Below the pieces are notes generated by a model, which saw nothing but the letters and a program-made list of their open reading frames with translations, was not told the origin of the DNA and made no database searches. Shown piece by piece: positions 1-7,758 of a DNA stretch of 14,827 bases. The position numbers and the translations under genes are program-made. The number at the start of each line of letters is the position of its first letter. The stretch's first letter is position 1. Location: the NCBI GenBank assembly GCA_003219345.1, contig QHOP01000020.1:1-14827 (forward strand). Direction: 5' to 3'. The DNA is from Verrucomicrobiota bacterium (GTDB lineage Bacteria; Verrucomicrobiota; Verrucomicrobiia; Limisphaerales; AV2).

Positions 1-1
1 C

Positions 2-379
2 GCCTGCACGCGGGCGATCATCATCGACCGCGGACAAATCGTGGCCAACGGAACGCCGGCGGAATTGAAGCAACGCTCCGATGTGGCCGGCGCGGTCACG
101 TTGCGGGTTGGCGGCGTGAACGGATCGGCCCTCGGCCAAAAACTGTCGCAACTTTCCACCGCGCGAAAAACCTCGGTGCTTAAAGAGGAAACGACTTGCG
201 TCACGGCGCGAGTCTTCCCGCAGCCCAACTGTCGCAACGGCGAACTGGCCCGTGGGATTTACGAAACCGCGGCGCGCGAAGGTTGGAAGATCGAGGAGTT
301 GCACACTGAGGAGGGGCGTTTGGACGAAGTCTTTCGCAGCATCACCATGCCGGACACGGTGCAAGAGGATCGGAAATGA
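2..379 (+). CDS. ABC transporter ATP-binding protein, C-terminal part (GldA-like)
   Basis: This is the 3' end of a gene that starts before the window; the frame is open from base 2. The first visible residues read CTRAIIIDRGQIVANGTPAEL-like text, the stretch that follows the H-loop in ABC-2 type ATPases ('C.R.iii..G.iva.Gtp.eL'). Walker A, signature and Walker B motifs therefore lie upstream and cannot be checked. The remaining ~105 residues form the usual C-terminal domain, ending in an acidic helix (EELHTEEGRLDEVFRSI) common in exporter ATPases. The stop overlaps the next start as ATGA, so this subunit should energise the permease at 376-1131. In the gliding-motility family these subunits are called GldA, GldF and GldG; their substrate outside gliding bacteria is unknown. 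The assignment to an ABC ATPase is firm; the GldA label rests on the neighbours. Confidence 0.88.
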   Translation, partial: ACTRAIIIDRGQIVANGTPAELKQRSDVAGAVTLRVGGVNGSALGQKLSQLSTARKTSVLKEETTCVTARVFPQPNCRNGELARGIYETAAREGWKIEELHTEEGRLDEVFRSITMPDTVQEDRK

Positions 380-1131
380 ACACGAGTTTAAGCAACATCA
401 AAGCCGTGGCGAAACGGGAGTTAATCGGCTATTTCTCTTCGCCGGTCGCCTACGTTTTTCTGGTGATTTTCCTGCTGTTGGGCGGGTTCTTCACCTTCAT
501 GGTCGGGCGAGCGCCCTTTTTCGAGCTGGGCCAGGCGTCGCTGGTGAGCTTCTTCATTTGGCAACCCTGGTTGTTTCTTTTTCTGGTGCCGGCGGTGGGG
601 ATGCGACTGTGGTCGGAGGAACGGCGGCTTGGCACCATCGAACTGCTGCTCACCATGCCGATCACGGCGTGGCAGGCGATTGTCGGGAAGTTCCTGGCGT
701 CCTGGCTGTTTCTGGCGCTGGCCCTGTTCTTGACCTTTCCGCTGATCCTCACGGTCAACTATCTCGGCAGTCCGGACAACGGCGTCATTTTCGGCAGCTA
801 TGTCGGGTGCCTGTTGATGGCGGGCGGGTATCTGGCGGTCAGTTGCATGACCTCCGCCATCACGCGCAACCAGGTCGTCAGCTTCATTCTTTCCGTGGTG
901 ATCTGTCTGTTCCTGATTTTGGCCGGTTTCCCGCCGGTCACCGAGTTCCTGTCCAAGCTGACGAGTAAACCCTGGGTCGTGGACGGCGTCGCTGCTCTGA
1001 GCGTTATCACGCACTTCGAGGGTTTTCAAAGGGGCGTTTTGGATTCGCGCGACCTGATTTTCTTTTTGTCGTTGATCGGGTTTTCGCTGTTTACGACCGG
1101 CGTAATTCTGCGCGGACATCGGGCGGGCTGA
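376..1131 (+). CDS. ABC-2 family permease, GldF-like
   Basis: A 251-residue integral inner-membrane protein with about six hydrophobic segments, near residues 20-42, 56-76, 104-128, 140-160, 167-187 and 227-245. It carries the ABC-2 permease hallmark after the second segment (LWSEERRLGTIELLLTMPIT, residues 79-97) and the conserved tail motif ITHFEGFQRGVLDSRDLIFF (211-230), typical of GldF-like permeases. Its length matches the family. The start at 376 is supported by AGAGGA at 364-369, six bases upstream, and by the ATGA overlap with the ATPase stop, which implies translational coupling. With the ATPase upstream and the GldG-like protein downstream it should form the membrane part of an ABC system. 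The transported substrate cannot be read from sequence. Confidence 0.9.
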   Translation: MNTSLSNIKAVAKRELIGYFSSPVAYVFLVIFLLLGGFFTFMVGRAPFFELGQASLVSFFIWQPWLFLFLVPAVGMRLWSEERRLGTIELLLTMPITAWQAIVGKFLASWLFLALALFLTFPLILTVNYLGSPDNGVIFGSYVGCLLMAGGYLAVSCMTSAITRNQVVSFILSVVICLFLILAGFPPVTEFLSKLTSKPWVVDGVAALSVITHFEGFQRGVLDSRDLIFFLSLIGFSLFTTGVILRGHRAG

Positions 1132-1150
1132 GGAACCAAAGGACGGAGCG

Positions 1151-3073
1151 ATGAAGAGCAAACAATTAGAGACAATCCTTTACTCGACGGTCGGCGTGGC
1201 GGTGATGTTCGTCCTGCTGAGCGGCTTCAACGTGGTCACGGCAGCTTTCAAGCAGCGCCTCGATCTGACGAAGGAGAAGGCCTACACGCTCTCGGAAGGG
1301 ACGAAGGCCATTCTGAAGAAAATTGATACCCCGATCAAAATCCGCTTTTACTGTACCAGGGCCGAAAGCGCGTCGCCCGAGACCGTCTTCTTTCGGAACT
1401 ACGCGCAGCAGGTCGAAGACCTGCTGGACGAGTTCAAACAGTACGCCGGAAGCAAACTGACCATCCAGAAATTCAATCCATTGCCCGACTCCGACGCCGA
1501 AGATTCGGCCAAGCTGGACGGCATCGAAGGCCAGGTTGTTTCCTCGGAAGGCGAACCTTTTTACCTCGGCCTCGCGGTGAAAATGCTCGACGAAATGGTC
1601 GCTCTTCCGTTTCTGTCGCCGTCCCGCGAACGGATGCTGGAATACGACGTTGCGCGCGCGATTTCCCAGGTCATCACTCCGCAGAAACCGGTCGTGGGCG
1701 TGATGAGCGCCTTGCCGGTCTTCGGTGAGTTCAATCCGATGATGATGCGGATGGGCCAGCGCGGACAGGAACCCTGGATCATCATTAACGAACTGAAACG
1801 GGATTTTACGGTTAAAGAAGTGTCGCTTGGAGTAGATAAGATTGACGACGACGTCAAAGTCCTGGTCGTCATCTATCCGCGCGAGATTTCCGACGGGGCG
1901 CAATACGCGATTGACCAATTCGTCCTGCGTGGAGGCAAGGTGGTCGCGTTTCTCGATCCGCTTTCCATCGCCGACAACCGCAGCAGCAATCCGTCCAACC
2001 CGCTGCAAGGGGCGATGTCCAGCGGCGCGACGATGGACAAACTCTTGAAAGCCTGGGGCATCGAGTTCGACGTGAGCAAGGCCGTCGCCGATATGACGTT
2101 CAAGACCAACATCCGCGGCCAGGACGGCCGGCCCCAGGAAGCGGCGGCGGTGCTTTCGCTGACGAAAGAGGCGATGAACGCGGATGACGCGGTCACCAGC
2201 CAATTGGATAATCTCCTGTTACCTTACCCGGGAGCCTTTACGGGCACGCCGGCGACGGGTCTGAAAGAGACGGTGTTGTTGAAGACCACGAAAAACTCGC
2301 AGTTCATTGACAAGATCATGGCGCAGTTCGGCGGAGGCGCCAAGGACTTCAAAGCGTCCGACAAGGAGTACGCGCTGGCCATTCGTTTGGCTGGAAAATT
2401 CAAAACCGCGTTCCCCGACGGAAAGCCGGGAGAGAAATCCGCTGAGAAGAAAGACGAAGGAGAAAAGAAGGAAGACATGCCCGAGACCAAGCCGGACAAT
2501 TCTCTCAAGGAATCAACCGCGGATACGGTCGTGATTCTGGTGGGTGACAGCGACATGATTTTCGATCCTGTCTGCGTGCAAGTGCAGAACATTTTTGGAC
2601 AAAAAATCGTCATCCCGCAGAACGGCAACTTAAACCTGGCGCAAAGCATGGTCGAGCAACTGGCCGGCGACAGCAACCTCATCGGCGTGCGCAGCCGCGC
2701 CACGTTGAACCGGCCGTTCACGGTGGTGAAGCGGATGGAGGAAAAGGCTCAGGAATCGTATCGCAGCAAGATCAAGGAACTGGAAGCGAGTCTGTCCGAG
2801 ACGCAGCAGAAACTGAACGAGTTGCAACGCACCAAGGAAAAAGGGCAACGGTTCATTCTTTCGCCGGAGCAGCAACAGGAACTGGCCAGGTTCCGACAGA
2901 AGGAAGCCGAAGCGAAGAAGGAGCTCAAACAAGTGCGCAAGAATTTGCGGCGCGACGTGGATTCGATGGAAAACCGGTTGAGGTGGATGAACATCGCCGC
3001 CATGCCAGTCGTCGTGAGTCTGACAGGCATCGCGCTGGCGGTTTACAAGCGCAAAAGAACAGCGGCAAAATGA
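1151..3073 (+). CDS. GldG-family ABC auxiliary protein (ABC_transp_aux domain)
   Basis: A 640-residue membrane-anchored protein. A transmembrane helix near residues 9-30 is followed by the family opening RLDLTKEKAYTLSEGTKAIL, then a large extracytoplasmic region related to the uncharacterised auxiliary component GldG of ABC-2 systems. Around residues 424-452 there is a Lys/Glu-rich low-complexity linker. Residues ~530-605 are charged and likely coiled coil, and a second helix near 611-631 is followed by a basic tail (KRKRTAAK). This two-anchor layout is usual for GldG-type proteins. The gene starts 19 bases after the permease stop, with a GGAG four to seven bases upstream of the ATG. It overlaps the next gene by ATGA. 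In Flavobacterium the GldAFG complex supports gliding; in non-gliding phyla the function is unknown, so no specific role is assigned. Confidence 0.87.
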   Translation: MKSKQLETILYSTVGVAVMFVLLSGFNVVTAAFKQRLDLTKEKAYTLSEGTKAILKKIDTPIKIRFYCTRAESASPETVFFRNYAQQVEDLLDEFKQYAGSKLTIQKFNPLPDSDAEDSAKLDGIEGQVVSSEGEPFYLGLAVKMLDEMVALPFLSPSRERMLEYDVARAISQVITPQKPVVGVMSALPVFGEFNPMMMRMGQRGQEPWIIINELKRDFTVKEVSLGVDKIDDDVKVLVVIYPREISDGAQYAIDQFVLRGGKVVAFLDPLSIADNRSSNPSNPLQGAMSSGATMDKLLKAWGIEFDVSKAVADMTFKTNIRGQDGRPQEAAAVLSLTKEAMNADDAVTSQLDNLLLPYPGAFTGTPATGLKETVLLKTTKNSQFIDKIMAQFGGGAKDFKASDKEYALAIRLAGKFKTAFPDGKPGEKSAEKKDEGEKKEDMPETKPDNSLKESTADTVVILVGDSDMIFDPVCVQVQNIFGQKIVIPQNGNLNLAQSMVEQLAGDSNLIGVRSRATLNRPFTVVKRMEEKAQESYRSKIKELEASLSETQQKLNELQRTKEKGQRFILSPEQQQELARFRQKEAEAKKELKQVRKNLRRDVDSMENRLRWMNIAAMPVVVSLTGIALAVYKRKRTAAK

Positions 3074-4347
3074 ATCGAAAACAACTCGGCATTCTGATTG
3101 TCCTGGGAGCGGTCATTGGCGCGTTGGGCCTCTACGTCTCCCGGCGCAACGCGGCCTCCTACCAATCCTCCGGCGAAGGGCGCGCCGGAAAGAGACTGCT
3201 GCCGGACTTTCCGATCAACGATGTCGCGCGCATTGGCATCAAGCAGGGCACCAACGAACTGAATCTCGTCAAGCAGGACGATAACTGGACGGTCCGCGAG
3301 CGTTACGGTTATCCGGCGAATTTTCAGGAGATCGGGGACCTGTTACGGAAGATATGGGACCTGAAAGTCGTGCAAACGGAGCAGGTTGGGCCCTCGCAGT
3401 TTGCGAAGTTGGAATTGACCGAGCCGGGCAATGGCACAAATTCCGGCACGCTCGTCGAGTTCAAAGACAAGTCGGACAAGACGATCAAAGCGGTGCTGCT
3501 CGGCAAGAAGCATATGCGAAAGTCCGAGAACGCGTCGCCGCTCGGCGGCTCGGACGGCTGGCCGGACGGACGTTACCTCCTGGTCATGAACGGACCGAAG
3601 GACGTTGCCGTGGTCTCGGACGCGCTCTCGGAAGTTGACATCAAACCGGACCGCTGGCTGAACAAGGATTTCTTCAAGATCGAAAAGTTGAAGACAATTT
3701 CCGTGACCCACACGAACGCCACGAACTCCTGGAAACTGACGCGCGAGACGGAGAACGGGCCGCTATCGCTGGCCGAGGCGAAACCCGGTGAACAACTGGA
3801 CATCGGCAAAAGTTCACCGGCCGGCAACGCGCTTTCCTTTCCGAGCTTCTCGGACGTCGTTTCGCCGGACGCCAAGCCGGAAGAGACGGGCATGGACAAG
3901 CCGATGGTCGCAAAGATTGAGACGTTTGATGGGTTCGCTTACGTGGTCAGCATCGGCACGAAAACCAACGAGGAAAATTACTACATCCGCACGAGCGTTT
4001 CCGCCGATTTCCCAAAGGAACGCACGGCTGGCAAGGATGAAAAACCCGAAGACAAGGAGAAACTCGACAAGGAATTCAAGGACAAGACAGTCAAGCTCGA
4101 AGACAAATTGAAACAGGAAAAGGCGTTTGAGAAATGGACTTATCTGGTTTCCAAATGGACGGTTGACCCGCTGCTGAAAGAGCGGAAGGACCTGCTCGCG
4201 GAAAAGAAAGAGGAGCCGAAGAAGGACGAGAAACCGCCCGCGACGAATGTCTCGACGCAACCGAAGATAGTGCCGCCACTGCCCCGGAACACCGAGCCGA
4301 AGAAGGAAGACAAGCCCGCCGAGAAGAAGCCGGAAAGCGACCCATAA
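3070..4347 (+). CDS. DUF4340 domain-containing membrane-anchored protein
   Basis: A 425-residue protein. I chose the ATG at 3070, not possible starts from 2983 onward, because it overlaps the previous stop as ATGA and begins with a clean signal-anchor (basic start, helix at residues ~5-22). The next ~290 residues (DFPINDVARIGIKQ..., DNWTVRERYGYPANFQEIGDLLRKIWDLKVVQTEQ) match the DUF4340 pattern: a repeated beta-rich unit with the 'W.v....yPAd...v..ll..l..l' motif. From residue ~315 to the end the protein is dominated by Lys, Glu, Asp and Pro, a low-complexity tail probably in the periplasm. DUF4340 proteins usually follow GldG-like genes in Verrucomicrobiota and Planctomycetota and are presumed partners of that ABC system. 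Their biochemical function is unknown. Confidence 0.86.
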   Translation: MNRKQLGILIVLGAVIGALGLYVSRRNAASYQSSGEGRAGKRLLPDFPINDVARIGIKQGTNELNLVKQDDNWTVRERYGYPANFQEIGDLLRKIWDLKVVQTEQVGPSQFAKLELTEPGNGTNSGTLVEFKDKSDKTIKAVLLGKKHMRKSENASPLGGSDGWPDGRYLLVMNGPKDVAVVSDALSEVDIKPDRWLNKDFFKIEKLKTISVTHTNATNSWKLTRETENGPLSLAEAKPGEQLDIGKSSPAGNALSFPSFSDVVSPDAKPEETGMDKPMVAKIETFDGFAYVVSIGTKTNEENYYIRTSVSADFPKERTAGKDEKPEDKEKLDKEFKDKTVKLEDKLKQEKAFEKWTYLVSKWTVDPLLKERKDLLAEKKEEPKKDEKPPATNVSTQPKIVPPLPRNTEPKKEDKPAEKKPESDP

Positions 4348-4372
4348 ACCGCCGACGACGGGTTGCTCTACC

Positions 4373-4434
4373 GATGAACCTGGTGGGGCGAGACTCTGTC
4401 GAGCCCTGATTACCGTGGGAACTTTCCATGAACC
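4373..4434. repeat. Partial palindromic repeat, GTGGGGCGAGAC core (one arm)
   Basis: Bases 4383-4410 match the left arm of the hairpins at 6618-6688 and 10670-10740, but the second arm is missing. The block is bounded by GATGAACC on the left and ACTTTCCATGAACC on the right. The right boundary runs directly into the next element. It is probably a decayed or half copy lying 25 bases after the operon stop. Confidence 0.8.
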
Positions 4435-4526
4435 GACCCACCCTTGACCCCTCCCAGGAGGGGAACTCGGCAAGCGTGCCCGACGTTGACTCCCCTCCTC
4501 CGGAGGGGTTGGGGGTGGGTTCATGG
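4426..4526 (+). repeat. 101-bp palindromic element, family R2 copy a
   Basis: This element runs from CCATGAACC to GGTTCATGG. Inside are long imperfect inverted arms rich in CCCACCC/GGGTGGG and CCCCTCC/GGAGGGG around an asymmetric centre (4464-4488). By hand alignment it matches the reverse complement of 9817-9917 at 98 of 101 positions. The high identity and complex boundary make it an interspersed, MITE- or REP-like element, not a simple terminator. It may still fold as RNA and stabilise or end the transcript of the upstream operon. Confidence 0.9.
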
Positions 4527-4756
4527 CCCCAACTCACGTCCGGATTTTGGAGGTGTTCCCTCTCCATGAACTGGCGTCTGTACCGGTGCAATCTTTTGTT
4601 GCATATGCAACAAAAGTTCGTCGTGACTCGTTCCTCGCGGGGAGAGAGGGGAAAACGCTCTCGGCTTTTTTCATGCCGAACACTATTGGCCGGCGGCCCG
4701 CAGCCACTGGTTCGCTGCGCGGATACGCGCGAGTTCGGAAAAGCAATCGGCGGTCG
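4527..4756. other. Non-coding region with a palindrome and a further repeat edge
   Basis: No convincing gene was found here on either strand; the open frames present have no recognisable protein features. The stretch holds a further CTCTCCATGAAC edge (4561-4571), a perfect 24-bp palindrome (4593-4616) and a weak hairpin-plus-T run (4642-4671). It then runs into the 3' end of the oxidoreductase gene on the minus strand. Confidence 0.55.
4593..4616. repeat. Perfect 24-bp palindrome
   Basis: The half-site CTTTTGTTGCAT is followed directly by its exact reverse complement, with no spacer. The core TTGCATATGCAA has the shape of a dimeric regulator operator. However, it lies downstream of genes on both sides, so it could equally be part of a repeat element. 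No bound protein can be named. Confidence 0.7.
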
Positions 4757-6049
4757 CTAAAGTTGTTTGACGGTCTGTTCCATCATCGGATCGGAGGAGG
4801 GATGGACGAATTGCGGGGCCCGTGATTCGGCTGGCTTGTCTTCAAAACAAATGTTCGGCAGGATCGGCCAGCGCGAGTGGATTTTCACGATCAAAAAAAA
4901 GAGCCGCATCCGCCAATAGACTTTCCAGCCTCCTTCCAGTTCGCCGGCCAGCAGAGCCGTGACCGCCGAAGGCAGATTGAATTTGTTGCGTGGTTCAAAG
5001 AACACTTCGATGAACGGCGTCGTGTAAAAACCTTCCACCATTTCCCAGTAAAGTTGCATCGCGCGAGTGACGCGCCGCTCGTATTTCCGGAAACGCTTCG
5101 CCCCGTCGTCACCGGCGGCCAGCGACTCAATGACCGCCTTTGCGGCGAGTTTGCCGGAATACATCGCCAGATGAACGCCGGCCGAAAAAATCGGGTCCAT
5201 GAAACCCGCCGCGTCGCCGACGCGAATCAGGCGATGATCAACGAACCGCTTGTTGCGATAGGAGAAATCGCTCGTGGCCTGGATGGTGTTGAGCAACCGC
5301 GCGTCTTTCATCCGCTCGCGCATCACGGCGCTGGACTGGACAATGCCGTTGAAAACCTGCTCGGGCGTCTGCTTCATGGCGGCGAACTCGGCCTGGTCCA
5401 TCACACAGCCGACACTGACTTTTTCCATCGCCAGCGGGATGATCCAAAACCATTTATTTTCCAGCCGCACGATGATGGTGTCCCCGCTCGCCCGGCCGTC
5501 GTCCAGTTTCACGCCGGTGAAATGGCCGAACAGAGAGAGTTTCTTCAGGTGCGGATGGACGACGCGAATGCCTTGCTGGTTGCCGGTGAGATTCCCGCGA
5601 CCGCTGGCGTCAATGAGGAACCGGGCGCGAACGATCTGCGCCCGGCCCGCATCGTCACGCGTTTCAACCGTGACCGCGTCCGGCGCGGTGTTCTCGAATC
5701 GCGTGACCGTGATTCCCTCGCGCACTTCCGCGCCGGACTTCTCAGCGTGTTGCAGCAGGAGATGGTCGAACCTGGAGCGTTCGACCTGGAACGCCGTCGC
5801 CTCCCTGGTATAACGGCCATTGCGACCGGTCTTGAGGGGGAAACCTTCTTTCTCGAGCGTTTCGAGCACACCCATGTCGGCAAAGAAACGGCGGTTGTAA
5901 GGCAGGAGAGACTCGCCGATATGGAAGCGCGGAAAATGCTCCTTTTCCAGCACGAGCACACGCTTGCCGGCGCGGGCGAGAAAGGAAGCTGTGCTGCTCC
6001 CGCCCGGCCCGCCGCCGATGACAATCGCGTCGTAAATTACGTCTGCCAT
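4757..6049 (-). CDS. FAD-dependent oxidoreductase, flavin halogenase-like
   Basis: A 430-residue soluble flavoprotein. The Rossmann FAD motif GGGPGG is at residues 12-17 (YDAIVIGGGPGGSS). FPRFHIGESLLP at 39-50 and the 'F-D-x-L-L-L-x-H-A' segment at 94-102 are hallmarks of the tryptophan-halogenase/geranylgeranyl-reductase-like superfamily. A WxWxIP-type motif (WFWIIP) lies at 200-205, and the second FAD motif GDAAGFMDPIFSAG at 278-291. Lys73 in an F-P-L-K-T-G segment sits where the halogenase lysine is expected, but non-halogenating relatives share these motifs. The ATG at 6049 is chosen because the Rossmann strand begins seven residues later; a GTG at 6088 would add 13 unlikely residues. No clear ribosome-binding site is visible. 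The gene is divergent from the membrane protein at 6195, with 145 bases between. It could halogenate or oxidise a cluster product; the substrate is unknown. Confidence 0.87.
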   Translation of the reverse strand: MADVIYDAIVIGGGPGGSSTASFLARAGKRVLVLEKEHFPRFHIGESLLPYNRRFFADMGVLETLEKEGFPLKTGRNGRYTREATAFQVERSRFDHLLLQHAEKSGAEVREGITVTRFENTAPDAVTVETRDDAGRAQIVRARFLIDASGRGNLTGNQQGIRVVHPHLKKLSLFGHFTGVKLDDGRASGDTIIVRLENKWFWIIPLAMEKVSVGCVMDQAEFAAMKQTPEQVFNGIVQSSAVMRERMKDARLLNTIQATSDFSYRNKRFVDHRLIRVGDAAGFMDPIFSAGVHLAMYSGKLAAKAVIESLAAGDDGAKRFRKYERRVTRAMQLYWEMVEGFYTTPFIEVFFEPRNKFNLPSAVTALLAGELEGGWKVYWRMRLFFLIVKIHSRWPILPNICFEDKPAESRAPQFVHPSSDPMMEQTVKQL

Positions 6050-6194
6050 GTGCCAATCAAAGTGCAAAATCAGGAAGCAAACAAGCACGGGGTTTCGGTT
6101 GCTCGCATTTCGCGAAAAGTCGCACCAAAACCGACTACAGTGGCGCGGTATCGCTCGGCGCGGCCGCTGCTCATAGAATAGGGTAAATTACGAC

Positions 6195-6614
6195 GTGAAG
6201 CTGGTCCACTACCTCGCCAACCTTTCCAAAGGCCGGTTGATCCTTTGGTGCTACTTCATCTGGTATCTCGTCGTGCTGGTGCGCTACTTTGATCCCAGTG
6301 CGCGCCTCTGGCTCACGTCGCTGGGACTGAGCCTCATCATTGGTTTCGCGCTGTTCGTCAGCACCACCGCCGCCAGCGAAAACAAAGTGAAACTTGAACC
6401 CTGGCAAATCATCCGTCTGTTCATGATGCCGTTTTGTGTTTCGAGTTTTTCGGCGTTGGTGAAAGGCAAAGGGTTCGTTCTGATTTTCTCGCCTGACCCG
6501 AAGGAGATTTTGATTGCGGTCGCGCTCTGTGCGTTGCTCTGCGGAACCGTTGCGGTGCTGAAGCGCCGGCAACAAAACGCGAATTTCAAAATTGGCAGCG
6601 CATTGGGACCCTGA
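6195..6614 (+). CDS. Small multi-pass membrane protein of unknown function
   Basis: A 139-residue protein starting with GTG. Hydrophobic segments lie near residues 14-32, 38-57, 71-89 (weaker) and 104-122, giving three or four membrane helices with a basic C-terminus (LKRRQQNANFK). I recognise no family. It is divergent from the halogenase-like gene; a possible -10 (TAGAAT, 6175-6180) has no good -35. The last residues (SALGP) and the TGA stop are encoded by the conserved edge GCATTGGGACC(N)TGAA of the repeat beginning at 6609. The native C-terminus may therefore have been changed by the element. The reading frame is long and strongly hydrophobic, so a real gene is likely, but the function is open. 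Confidence 0.68.
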   Translation: MKLVHYLANLSKGRLILWCYFIWYLVVLVRYFDPSARLWLTSLGLSLIIGFALFVSTTAASENKVKLEPWQIIRLFMMPFCVSSFSALVKGKGFVLIFSPDPKEILIAVALCALLCGTVAVLKRRQQNANFKIGSALGP

Positions 6615-6699
6615 AAGGTGGGGCGAGACTTCGTCGAGCCCTGATCTCCAATGAATAGAAATCAGGGCTCGACGGAGTCTCGCCCCACCCGGTTCATGG
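6609..6699. repeat. Palindromic element, family R3 copy a (strong hairpin between converging genes)
   Basis: Arms of 28 nt at 6618-6645 and 6661-6688 pair with a single mismatch around a 15-nt loop. The outer edges are CCCTGAAAGG and CCGGTTCATGG. The same hairpin core recurs at 10670-10740, and one arm at 4383-4410. It sits between the 3' ends of converging genes (6614 + and 6764 -). It could act as a two-way transcription block, although no T-tract follows. Confidence 0.92.
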
Positions 6700-6763
6700 G
6701 CAGGGTAAAGGTGAGGACGGCGCGCTGATCCCCTTCACGCCGCGGACGATTTCCCCGGAAAGT

Positions 6764-7756
6764 TTAACCGCCAAGGCTCGAACCGGCGGGATCGCGGCCG
6801 ATGATGGCGACTTGCGCGTCGAGCGGTTCGGAGGGCGGGGCAGGGGAGCGGACCGTGCGCGACTCCGTGTATTGGGGCGCCAAGTCAGGTTCTTCCGGCT
6901 TCGCATCTTGCGGCGGTTTCTGATTTTCCCCCGATGAGCTGTCGCCGACGCCCGGACTCCGGTCGCGGATGGCGTTGCCCGCGAAGTGGAGCTGTTCGAG
7001 GATGTCGGCCCGGAGGCGAAGGAATTCCGGGCTGCTTCTCTGGCGCGGGCGATCCAGGGCGACGACGATGGTTTGATCGATCCGGCCGGGGCTGGGGGTC
7101 ATGATAACGATGCGGTCGCTCATATAGATGGCTTCATCGATGTCGTGAGTAACCAGGAGCATGGTCGTGCGGCGAGCCTGCCAGAGGCGCAGCACCTCAT
7201 CCTGCATGCGCATGCGCGTGAACGCGTCGAGGGCCCCCAGGGGCTCGTCGAGGAGAAGAACCTTGGGATGATTGATCAGCGCCCGCGCCAAAGCGACCCG
7301 TTGGGCCATGCCGCCGGATAGATGGTGGGGGAAGGCGTTGGCGAATGCTGCGAGGCCGACGAGCCGCATGAACTCGTCCACCTCATGGCGTTTCTCCTGG
7401 AGCACGCCGCGCGCGACGAGGCCGGCCTGAATGTTGCGCCGGACCGTCAGCCAGGGAAAAAGGTTGGGATCCTGAAAGACCAAACCGCGCTCGGCGTTGG
7501 GGCCGCTGATGGGTTCATCGCCGATCCAAAGCTCACCTGAATTGGGAGAGTCAAGCCCGGCGATGACACGAAGGAGCGTGGACTTGCCGCAGCCACTGGG
7601 TCCAACAATGGAGACCAGCTCCCCCGCCGCGAGGGAAAGAGACACGGCATTCAGCGCCAGCACACGGGCCAGAGGGTTGTCCGGTGCCGGAAAGTCCTTG
7701 CTCACGCCCAGTATGCGCAGCGAGGAGCCTTCGGTTGTGGCAACGCTCGCAGACAT
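6764..7756 (-). CDS. ABC transporter ATP-binding protein, nitrate/sulfonate/taurine type (SsuB/TauB-like)
   Basis: A 330-residue cytoplasmic ATPase that energises the importer. Walker A GPSGCGKST is at residues 52-60, the Q-loop in VFQDPNLFPWLTV at 93-105, the signature LSGGMAQR at 146-153, Walker B VLLLDE at 166-171 and the H-loop His at 204. GALDAFTRMRMQDEVLRLW is typical of the SsuB/NrtD/TauB group. The ATG at 7756 lies two bases after the permease stop; the frame stays open far upstream, but that part overlaps the permease in another frame. Residues ~262-330 extend beyond a usual SsuB (about 255-265). They are polar and Pro-rich, then end in DAQVAIIGRDPAGSSLGG, which resembles the FAD-binding start of a flavoprotein and may be a fused remnant. 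The substrate is not predictable. Confidence 0.9.
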   Translation of the reverse strand: MSASVATTEGSSLRILGVSKDFPAPDNPLARVLALNAVSLSLAAGELVSIVGPSGCGKSTLLRVIAGLDSPNSGELWIGDEPISGPNAERGLVFQDPNLFPWLTVRRNIQAGLVARGVLQEKRHEVDEFMRLVGLAAFANAFPHHLSGGMAQRVALARALINHPKVLLLDEPLGALDAFTRMRMQDEVLRLWQARRTTMLLVTHDIDEAIYMSDRIVIMTPSPGRIDQTIVVALDRPRQRSSPEFLRLRADILEQLHFAGNAIRDRSPGVGDSSSGENQKPPQDAKPEEPDLAPQYTESRTVRSPAPPSEPLDAQVAIIGRDPAGSSLGG

Positions 7757-7758
7757 GG

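Noticed and set aside
4423..4526. R2 elements as insertion sequences
   Set aside because: At 101 bp they cannot encode a transposase, and no such gene is seen in the window; they can only be non-autonomous units.
4642..4671. Short GAGAG/CTCTC hairpin followed by a T run as a terminator
   Set aside because: The stem is only five pairs with an 11-base loop, three bases separate it from the T run, and it lies ~300 bases after the operon end; too weak to call.
4877..6181. Long plus-strand open frame opposite the halogenase-like gene
   Set aside because: Its translation is Arg/His/Gln-rich with no domain pattern, while the minus strand carries all FAD motifs; it is a GC-rich antisense shadow.
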